Shown here: positions 48,530 to 57,052 of the stretch, piece after piece
How positions within the stretch are numbered: position 1 is the stretch's first letter
How the letters are laid out: every line of letters begins with the position of its first letter
DNA from: Phallusia fumigata
Lineage: Eukaryota > Chordata > Ascidiacea > Phlebobranchia > Ascidiidae
Length of the DNA: 57,052 nt
NCBI GenBank assembly: GCA_008931825.1
Contig: QXVZ01002297.1
Location: 1-57,052, forward strand
Reading direction: 5' to 3'
Translations under genes and position numbers: made by a program
The notes under the pieces: model-generated
What the model saw: only the letters and a program-made list of their open reading frames with translations
What the model was told of the DNA's origin: nothing
Database searches by the model: none

Positions 48530-48742
48530 TCATACATTCCAATGACGGTTGTTGGGTTTGCTTCTGGCTACTTGCTGTTGTTGAAACACTTGTATCGGTT
48601 TGATTTCCTGTTGTAGGACATTGTTCGGGCCATTGACTGGTATGCCTGGTGTAGGCGGACCGTTTTCACTAGTCTGGTCTTGGGTTTCGTTAAACAATAC
48701 TAGCGCTATAGCAACAAACAACATATATTCCCTCGCGTTCAT
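48530..48742 (-). CDS. Predicted small secreted peptide
   Basis: 70 codons from ATG at 48742. Residues 5-18 are hydrophobic after MNARE, as in a signal peptide, with a likely cut near FNETQDQ. The rest is Pro/Asn/Gln-rich (PPTPGIPVNGPNN, VFQQQQ) and ends SKPNNRHWNV. There are no cysteines. A 5'-truncated paralogue at 38917-39060 keeps the frame, the stop and the PNNRHW end. It lies 1.1 kb downstream of channel copy 4 on the same strand. I do not recognise the family. It could also be the last exon of a spliced gene. Confidence 0.5.
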   Translation of the reverse strand: MNAREYMLFVAIALVLFNETQDQTSENGPPTPGIPVNGPNNVLQQEIKPIQVFQQQQVARSKPNNRHWNV

Positions 48743-49850
48743 AGCTATAACCAGCTGACGTTAACAACAAAGTCTAATATATTCTGAGTGTTGCAAAAAC
48801 ATCGTTTCAATGCATAGTTAGGAATCGCAATTATCGCCAAAAAAACAATTATTATGTTTATGTTTTAATTTAAATAATACATCATTGTACGTCAGGTTTG
48901 CTAAGCTGTAATACAAAATCACAGCTAGTCTATTCCTGTAGCAAGGGGTCGGCCTTAACATCAAACTTTAAAAGAGAACCTACCTTTTCTATAAAATGCA
49001 TTGAGCAAAATACTAAACATAGTTGTTTTTAGTAAAGCGTGTTTCTAAATTGTTGCCCATATGTCATATATCGTTTCGGCCTGTAATAGCCTCAGACGTT
49101 TATACTGACAGCGACAGATAGGATTTTACAAAAGAGCGGTATGTAATTGAATACTGTTTTGTTTTCTCGCTGAAGTTTCTCTGATGAGTCCGATTTTGTT
49201 TGGTATACGATACGTCAGATGGCATATAGCACAAAAGGTTTAACGCGAACATGGTACTTAGGGTTTTAAAGTGCATGAGTTTACTGGTGACGAAAATACA
49301 GGTCTAATACTGTGCCATGTGTGTTGGCATTTTAACTGTCAGAAAAGTATTTGGCTGATTTTTTGCCAAAAACGTTTGTAAAAGTCAACACTTTTATGCA
49401 GAATTACAGTAATTATTATGTTTATTTTGCATTGACTGAAATACCAAGAATTATTTGCTACCTGCCAAACCTATTTGTTGTGTGGTGCATAAAAAGCAAA
49501 AAAATCGTATGTGAGCTATTCAGAACACGTTATAGAGTTGTACACAGGGTAGCCTTTGCATTTGATCCCAACATTCCTTAAAAATACCAGTGCGTTGCCA
49601 TTGGCTATTAAATCACAGTTGTGTTTTTGTACTCTTCAGTTGTAATAAGCAACGAGCCAATACAAGGTGGTACTGTGCACACTATTACCATTGATAAGTT
49701 AAATAAACGTTTCCACAGTTTATCAAAGGTAAAGCAGGTACGATTTTCAATACAAGAACACAATGAAAGAGCTGTGTAAAAAACTGGTTCAGCAGATGTA
49801 ATGCATTAGTTTGTTTGACTCGTGTATAACCAATGGTGTCACTTGATTGC
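48743..49850. other. Spacer downstream of channel copy 4
   Basis: 49680-49830 matches the 3' flanks of copies 2 and 3 (near 35130-35265 and 42115-42245; shared GATAAGTTAAA and AGTTTGTTTG blocks), so duplication included about 150 bp past the stop codons. No gene recognised. Confidence 0.55.
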
Positions 49851-50923
49851 TCAAACTCGATTACCTTGTTCCATGACTCTCTGGTGATTTTCTGGTTTTA
49901 CTATTTCTACAAACTCTTCTACCTCTTTCGCATCTTCGCGCCTCGCTATAAATCGCAGAAGAAACTTGTCATCCTTTCTGCACTCGGCGTCAACCCAATA
50001 CTTGCTGTATCTGAAGCAGTAGATTATGAGATGGAGAAAAGATGGAAGCCCGAAAAACAGGGCCACGATGATGAACAGGTCAATTTGGTTAACCGAACAC
50101 AGATAGGTAGCATTTGGATGGATGTGTGGAAGTTTGCATTCGAATTGACCCGCATAAAACAGGGCTGCGTACAACGTTAAACCGGCTACGACTGCGCCGG
50201 CGATTGAAATAATTAGCGAGACAGTGTTTGATACAATGTAATGCCAAAAGATTCTTGAGCTTTTTGACTTGAAGTTGCCCGATATACGATTTGCGTCGAC
50301 CACCAGTTTTTCCACTTTCTTCTTTTTTTGAGCCATGTTTGTTTCTGGTTGGTCAGGCTGTGGTGGTTTAGTGCCGGACTGTTTAGCTGCCACTGTAGGC
50401 TGTGGTGGTTTAGTGCCGGACTGTTTAGCAGCGACTGTATCCAAGAAATCGTTAACTCTGTCCGATAGTTCGATCCGAACCGCTGAAAGTTTTGGGTTGT
50501 GATGTTGGTGGTACTTCTCACTAAGTGTGCATAGTTCGGCAAATAGCTCGAGCTTCTTGGCAACGTTGACTTTACAGCAGCTGATAAACGGACTGTTTGC
50601 CATAAAAAGCAAAACAGATAGTGCCAACAACGTCGGTGGTGAATACCTCAAAAAACGAATCAAATGCTCATGAAATCCACATTGTTGGTTGATGTGAGTG
50701 TTCTCTTCAGCAAAATCCACGAAACCGACGGCGGTCGAGTTATTTCGTTGCGAAAAGCAAGCGACGAATGTGGGTTCGTATACTGAGAAGGACGCACACG
50801 CGGCCAAAAGCATCGAGAGAAACAAAACGTTTCTCATTTTTTCCAAAGTGGCAAAAGTGGTCTGTCTTTGAAAAGGGACAGAATCGGCAAGGCGTTCACC
50901 ATACTAGCTCCCAATATCGGCAT
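49851..50923 (-). pseudogene. LRRC8/pannexin-like copy 4 with one-base frameshift
   Basis: The N-terminal 27 codons from ATG at 50923 (MPILGASMVNALPILSLF) run into a stop at LWKK*. Aligned with copies 2 and 3, one G is missing at about 50843-50845 in CCACTTTGGAAAAAATG. After it the frame is open for 331 codons. All four loop cysteines are kept (INQQCGF, GQFECKL, TYLCSVNQ). A 13-residue piece of the linker (AAKQSGTKPPQPT) is tandemly repeated. The tail ends with KDDKFLLRFIARREDAKEV. Being otherwise intact, it could be a polymorphism or an assembly error, or be translated from a later start that lacks the N-terminal segment. Confidence 0.75.
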
Positions 50924-51343
50924 CGCAGCAGTCTGGTCGGAAACCTTTAACTGTAACGTATGTGCGTAGCTGCAAAAAAAGATACCGCAATGAGTTTTAC
51001 TTGTTAGACTTGTCTACTTCGTGTAAAGCCCATTTGGCATTGCGCTGTTGCATGTAAACCTTTGTTAACTATTTTAGCGTTATAGCGTTCTAAAATTTAG
51101 CTGATCTATACCACTGCTGTTAATGGCGACTGGAAAACGATTTCCATCCTTTTTCTACAAAAGCAGTTTCACTAGCATCCCTGCCTTTAGATAGTTTTAG
51201 CTATAGAAGTAAACCATTTCGAACACCTGTCCCAACAAAATGATTGGGACATGGTGACGACTAACCCAAGGTGGTTTGTTCTGCCTTGATTGTCCTCGAT
51301 GAACACCTATCTCTTTGGTATCAAACATGTTGTTAAGCCCGGG

Positions 51344-51535
51344 TCAAATGACTGGGAGTGGCCGACGCTTCTTTTTTGTGTTGGGTTCGTATCTAGTTGC
51401 AATCTGCGCCGAGATATCCTTTTCAATTTGATCTCCTGAGTTGATCAAGTTAGTGTTTTGATTGTTGAAACATTTTTCAACGTACGTAAAAATACCCACG
51501 CAGTAAAAAAAATAATTTCGTTTCATCATTACCAT
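51344..51535 (-). CDS. Possible small secreted peptide ORF
   Basis: 63 codons with a short hydrophobic start (NYFFYCVGIF) and a basic end (NTKKKRRPLPVI). It sits 0.45 kb downstream of a channel relic, like the peptide at 48530 after copy 4. Similarity between the two is too weak to claim homology. It may be chance. Confidence 0.2.
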   Translation of the reverse strand: MVMMKRNYFFYCVGIFTYVEKCFNNQNTNLINSGDQIEKDISAQIATRYEPNTKKKRRPLPVI

Positions 51536-51667
51536 TAGATATTGGGCTTACACTTTGCTAAATATTTTGTGGGAAAGTGTTCGGTACATCAGACGAGGAT
51601 TAAAATAGTCCTAATTCTGGTGTGATAATCACACCTAAAAATTTTATCGCCGTCGCAAAGCTGCACT

Positions 51668-51874
51668 AAGTATACTGTTGTAACAAACCTGTTATTCGGA
51701 TCGCACAACCAAGCAGAATCCATGGTATTGTCCAAACAAACGAAATATTCTAAAGCGGCAGTTACCAATANAAGTATACTGTTGTAACAAACCTGTTATT
51801 CGGATCGCACAACCAAGCAGAATCCATGGTATTGTCCAAACAAACGAAATATTCTAAAGCGGCAGTTACCAATA
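51668..51874. repeat. Exact 103-bp duplication around an N (assembly join)
   Basis: 51668-51770 and 51772-51874 are identical, with a single N at 51771. This is an unmerged contig overlap. Confidence 0.9.
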
Positions 51875-51984
51875 ACCTACAAGTTGGTCAATGACAAAGT
51901 GTAAAATTTCGAGAATAACAATTCTTGTAGTGTATGAAAGAGGTATAAATTCTCAGACTCGAACTCTTTAGCTCCTGCAAATGT

Positions 51985-52419
51985 CCTAGAAATCGTTCAC
52001 GTTCACAGTCTGTTAACTCGATCTTGATTACAGGAAGTTCTGTAATTGTATTTTTGATAGCTCGGCAAAAAGATTGAGCTTTTTTGCAACGTTTACATGA
52101 GAGCAGCTAAAAAATTAACTGTTTCCCATCAAAAGCAAAAGAGAAAGAGCAAAAAGCTTCAGTGGTGAATATCTAAAAGCCAATCCAATGATCACGGAGG
52201 CCACACTGCTGCCTGGTGTGCGTTTTTTCTTCCAAAAATCCAAAATTATCGTTTATCGTGCTATTTCGTTTCGAGAAACAAACCACGAATTTTGCATCGT
52301 AGATTGTACAAGGACGCATACCCGGTCATAAACATTGACAGAGACAAGCCTTTTCTCAGTCTACAAGGGTGGTAGGATGGAATTCGTTTAAAAAGGGTTT
52401 TTAAAAAGCTGGACTCCAT
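51985..52419 (-). pseudogene. Decayed LRRC8/pannexin-like copy, N-terminal half
   Basis: From MESSFLKTL at 52419 (compare MPILETSFVKTL in copy 1) through TM1 (LSLSMFMTGYAS), loop 1 and TM2 to the linker start, with several frameshifts and stops. TM3, TM4 and the tail are gone. Confidence 0.8.
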
Positions 52420-54289
52420 TAACGAAAAATTGTAATCTGATTTCTCCAGCTCAATGTGTATGGGTAACAACTGAAATCCTCTATTTGCCACAAACAGAAG
52501 TAAATAATTGAAATAAAGATTTCGAGTGAACTACAAGTACCATAATCGTTTTGCACGCAGGCGGCGCTTAAATTGGACCTGTTTAAAACACGATGATTAC
52601 AGCTTGGTCAACAAATGGGTAAAATGTGCCTTTTTGCTAATTTGTAAAAACTTTACGCCACCTAAAGGACTTCGTTGCACGGTGTTCGAGATATAGCTTA
52701 CGGTTTAATTTGATCTGCTAAGAATAAAATACATTAATAAATTTTGCGCAGTTTATGAAAAACGTGTTTTACTGCATAGTCGGTGTATAATGGCCCCCAA
52801 AATCATAGCTAATAAACAACTAAAACTTAGTTATTGTGCTTTTTCATCATTCATGTTTATTTGGTATGGCGGTTTATTACAAGCAAAACATGGTCAGACT
52901 CTGTATCGCCTACGAAGATAAAAATGAAACAAAATTATACATTTGTTTTACCTTGTCTCATGCGATGTGTGCTGTTGATATAAATATAGCACTTTATTTT
53001 GATGATCGCGTTTACTATTAACTAGAGATCTTAACGGTGTGTTATTCTTACTTTCGTTGATGATTTCCAACACTGTGTGGTTTAATATCTTGCTTTGGAA
53101 ACTTGGGTTCGCACAAACATGACTGCACAACGATCTTATCAGTCTTATAGGATCTGTGTTGCGTTAGTACCATGTACTCCTTCTTGCCTGCAAATAAAGT
53201 TTCATGAAAGCTTTTAAAAACCACAATCGCGGGCCACGGGAAATGCCGCTGCGGGCCGCACGTTGAGCACCCCTGACGTACAGGTTCTTTATCATGGAGG
53301 AGATGACGAAAACTATAAGAAACTTCTTGCAACTAACAGTACTTTCTTGTCGCTTTGGGACTTCTATATGTTGCCCGTCTAAGTGATCTTTGTTCTTTTC
53401 ACAAGCTGTTGGTAGATCAAAACACGGCTTTCATCGACAAAGGAAGTTTTTCGCAATGATTTTATTCACTTTATCAAATAACTATGGGTCTCCTTCCCCT
53501 TTCCTTTTCCTCCTTTCTTTTTTCTTCCCTGCAGGTCGTTATTTTACAAATAATAGACATATTAACGAAATTTGTGCATTTGCTTTTCAATTTAGCCGTC
53601 TATGGAAGGGTCAAAAAGTTAGATGTCGATTATGTTACGTTTGTTTTTTTGTAAATTTTACCAGAAAACGGTTTTGCTCTTTGATTTAATCATTAACAGG
53701 TTTGAGTAATATGTTGTCACCGTTTTGTTTGACCTAGGCACGTTGCTATCATCGTGGTCTGTGGGTGTGTCCTTAGCATCCTTTTCTACCCAATTGCGTA
53801 GCCTGAATATCAGAATACACCCATCGCGTAACCAACTTTACACCACTTTCAAATACAGGCTGCTTTTGGTTGCTGCTGCTGCTTTGTCTAATAAACTTGG
53901 TTCCAACTGTCTGTCTTATTAAACAATTGTGTTGTATGGATCTCTGTGTGACAATCGCCATAAAATGTAAGTCATGTTGGTCGACCTCGGTACTTTTGCA
54001 TGAGATTGGCAACCGGTTTAATTAGATTTCCTTTTTTAACAGAAATGTTTGTGGCATCACCCAGTTATAAAAAAGTTTTGAGAAAAACAACAAATAAGCT
54101 ACACAAGTTATTCAACTGTCCAATTAGCCTGCTGCAGCACAAACTGACGTGGCTGCAGTGTATCACGAAAGTAAGTTGAGTAAAGTCGGACACTGATGTC
54201 TTGGCGATTCTGGTACAATTTCGCACAAGGTGTGTTTATGTTTAATTAGAATTGCGAATTTTGTTTACCAGAGAGGGCAAAAAATAGCG
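52420..54289. other. Spacer between channel array and fibrinogen-domain genes
   Basis: Contains a hAT-type terminus at 53221-53275. Short ORFs are without recognisable content. Confidence 0.5.
53221..53275. mobile_element. hAT-type transposon terminus
   Basis: GCGGGCCGCACGTTGAGCACCCCTG at the right edge is the mirror of the common CAGGGGTGCTCAACGTGCGGCCCGC end of animal hAT elements. The opposite end is not found. Confidence 0.55.
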
Positions 54290-54540
54290 TTTCTTGACCC
54301 TGATTTTAAATTCGATTCTTTTGAGCGAGTATTGTGGTCCTAGCCAATATAACCATTCACGCCATCAGCCACTGATTCATGGGGTCCTGCCAAATACAGT
54401 CCGTTGGGGTTGGTATTGTGGCAATGCTAATATCGCCAAGCTCCATGGTAAAGTGTTACTCGCAGAGTTATTGCTACTCGTATCTTGGTCCCTGTCCCTT
54501 GTTGAGAAATTCATTCCGTTATGAACGGCCATAGAATCAC
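54290..54540 (-). pseudogene. Broken copy of fibrinogen-domain last exon
   Basis: Matches the last exon at 54999-55246, including the acceptor end (GTGATTCTATGG at 54540) and [19 protein letters not shown]. An insertion of about five bases after GCGAGT shifts the frame. An in-frame stop follows, and the ends have no matching stop codon. No upstream exons accompany it. Confidence 0.85.
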
Positions 54541-54998
54541 CTGGTCACCGGTCTCACTGCCCAATAAAAGGCACTTCAGCTGTTAGTCATTACTTTAAAC
54601 AACTGAAGTTTCACCAAGGACAAAAACCGTTGTGAAAATCAACCCTAGACTTTGTTATGCGAGAAAAACAGCATAAAAATTGTGCACAACCTCCTAAATC
54701 TTGTCGCTTGAATGCGGTTGTGGCTGGCTGCCTTTTTTCTTTCTTTTTTAGCCCCTGTTTTGCGAAAATGCATATCAAACAATGTTTGTCGAACCAATTT
54801 GTACAGAGCTATAATGTTCGTTTAGTGTTGAATATGTAGACCGGTCTGTGTAATAATAAAAAGCTAGTTGTATCATTATGTTGATGCAGTTTTATTTTTA
54901 TTTTTTGGTTAAACTGAATTTCCAAACAAACCAAAATTACGCCAGGTATAATTACCAAAGAGAAATAAAGTCAGGAATTTTAACCACGAAGACGGTCG

Positions 54999-56716
54999 TT
55001 ATTTCACTCTAATTTTGAATTCGATTCTTTTAAGCGAGTAATATGCCCCGTGCCATGTCGACCATTCAACACCATCGGCATATGAATCATGGGGTCCTGC
55101 CAAATATAATCCGTTAGGGTTGGTTCTGTGGCAACTATTGTACCACCAAGCTCCATGGTAAACTGAGGCACAATTGCTTCCATTCATATCTTGGTCCCTG
55201 TCCCTTGTTGAGAATTTCATTCCGTTATGAACTTCCATGGAATCACCTGTAGTTAACCATGTCATATATTTAGTTTAAATATTTAATACACGTTTTAAGC
55301 ATACCCGCATTTCCGGAATACCCATGGACTTCCAGGGTGTAACCGGTTCCTTCTCCCACTTTAAATGTGCTACAAAGGAATATTTTTGTGATATTTTAAT
55401 CCACTAAAACATTTTTCATGTAAATGTTGGTATGCCACCACAGCATCTACCTGTATTTCGCGTATCTTGTTTCTCCTTCAAAATCCTCCATATCGACTCT
55501 GAGTTCGTACTCTCTTTCTGATGTAAGCTGGTGCAGAGTTTCCAATCCTGCTCAAAAATGTTTAATCCGATCAGGTTATGCAACCAAGTCGCGTTTTAAT
55601 CATGTCCGAACGCTTTTGTGTGTGTTGTTACTTGAATATATTTGTCAGATAAAAGTAGTGAAAATTAGCACGTGCGTTTGGTATTAATGCTTTTTGTTAA
55701 CTCAAAAAACCTAAATATTTAAGCAATGTCGTTCCTATTTCTGACAGAATAGAATGAAGTAAAAATATCTGTAACGAAACGGTTTGAAATGCCGATTACA
55801 CAGTACGTCGTACTGTTTTTTTGCTGTTTTCGCTACGAAACACTGTTGTAAGTTGGTTAAATGTAATACCCATCCAAAATTCTGTATCAAAATCCCCAAA
55901 ACCGTTTACGTAATCGTTCCAGTACAGATTGAAGTTCTCAGATCCGTCCATTCGACGTTGAAATGTCTGAAAGTAAGTAACGTTCCGATAAGCAAGCTTA
56001 CGAGAAAAGCTTGACGAGACTTTTAAGCTGGAAAATGTCCCTACTAAGTGTAAAATGTTTTTTAATCGACTCGACTACAGGTTTAGTTTACTTGACTTCA
56101 TTTATGGAGCGCTTAAAAAAGCTGATCAAGGATTGAACTTTATTCATGGGTTAATAACGAAAACTTGTAAATTATTGTTAAGATAGTATTGTAACCTTAC
56201 CATCCATCCTGGCAGATCGATGGTAAAATCACAATAAACATCGAGAGATTTGCTTCGATCAAAGAAGGGATAAATTGTGTAAACTCCACTTTCGGTCACT
56301 CCGCTTTTCCAAACTTCCTCACATGTCGTGTTTTTGAGACGATCTAAAAATACCCCGGTTTTAACATGGATTTTAGGCTTTGGGTTTTCTGTGAACATCT
56401 GTATGTGTTTTTGAGCTGTCATATTGTTTGTCTTACCTTCCAACACATCCAGTCTTTCCTGCGTGTCTTCTACCTCTTCTTGTAAGTCGGCTACCACTTC
56501 TTGTAAGTCGGCCACCACTTCTAGCAAGTTGGTCACATCTGGACCCTGACAAATGGAGAGGTCGTTTGTTGTGTTGGGGTCAAACGGGACCATTTCTGAT
56601 GTTTCTGCATTACCTCTACTAAGTAGGGCGACACAAAAACTAACCACTATATGCAAATAACTCATAACTCCTACGTTTTCTGTGAGTATTTTTGTTGCAA
56701 ATTTCACACCAATCAT
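54999..56716 (-). CDS. Secreted coiled-coil fibrinogen-related protein (FReD lectin-like)
   Basis: Five exons, phases consistent: 56716-56201, 55966-55870, 55547-55451, 55369-55305 and 55246-54999, giving 340 aa. A signal peptide starts at Met1 or, more typically, at [15 protein letters not shown] (Met18). Then comes a short coiled coil (VVADLQE heptad repeated, then [11 protein letters not shown]). The fibrinogen C-terminal domain starts near CEEVWKSGV and runs through [55 protein letters not shown] (calcium site) and [15 protein letters not shown] (disulfide and ligand pocket) to NPNGLYL. Such proteins (ficolins, FREPs, angiopoietin-like) bind glycans or receptors outside cells. There is no collagen region, so it is not a classical ficolin. 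A defence-lectin role is inferred. Confidence 0.92.
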
Positions 56717-57052
56717 TCACTGTGGTTAGATTAGGTAATTTGTACCTCGTCTTTTTTTAAATAGTCCACGCTTTCTGCTACACACCGGCACTATCGTCAT
56801 TTACAGGTGTTCTTAGTCCTTTGGTTTCTTAAAAATAATCGTAGATGCTGCCTGTCGTACTTTTTATACTGTGCCATTGGGGCGTGTTGCAAAACATAGA
56901 TTTCTTCGTACAACCGTGGGACGGTGTTAAGTGGTTGCTATATATGTCCTTTAACAAACACGGCGTCTTACTGGGCTTTAAGATATTACTTCGTTGTCGA
57001 ACAGTGCAAACAATTATGGTGGCGACGTTTGGCTTGACGGGGTTGATTCGAG
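56717..57052. repeat. Dispersed repeat fragment at window edge
   Basis: 56920-57052 matches parts of 45470-45545 and 46755-46830 (GTGTTAAGTGATTGCTATATATGTC, then ACAGGGTTGATT), a third dispersed copy of that sequence. The first 200 bp are the likely promoter side of the fibrinogen-domain gene. Confidence 0.6.

Overview
The window looks like AT-rich animal nuclear DNA. It is most likely from a tunicate of the Ciona type. Genes have many short introns, and two copies of a short retroposon begin with sequence matching the published 16-nt Ciona trans-spliced leader. Four single N bases are each flanked by near-identical direct copies, which suggests unmerged haplotypes or overlapping contigs in the assembly.

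Left part (1-21.7 kb): three conserved single-copy-type genes. UFSP2 (UFM1-specific protease; + strand; 5' end outside the window) meets TRAP1 (mitochondrial HSP90; - strand) tail to tail. TRAP1 is followed upstream by a five-exon carbohydrate 6-O/3-O-type sulfotransferase on the - strand, whose last intron holds a 2-kb haplotype duplication. Introns hold hAT-type MITEs, a Helitron-like repeat with 128-bp internal units and the leader-bearing retroposon. 21.7-30.4 kb has no recognisable gene.

Middle part (30.4-52.4 kb): a tandem array, all on the - strand, of intronless four-helix membrane proteins. Their layout (helix, cysteine loop with an INQxC motif, helix, cytoplasmic linker, helix, cysteine loop, helix, short tail) matches the pore module of LRRC8 volume-regulated anion channels and pannexins. 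They stop where the LRRC8 leucine-rich repeats would begin. Three copies are intact, one has a single-base frameshift near its N-terminus, and at least four are decayed. The array grew by segmental duplication of units that also carry a small secreted-peptide ORF and tRNA-like sequence.

Right part (52.4-57.05 kb): a five-exon secreted coiled-coil plus fibrinogen-domain lectin-like gene (- strand) with a duplicated, broken copy of its last exon beside it. Splice sites and exon phases of all multi-exon genes were worked out by hand and are mutually consistent. No similarity search was possible.
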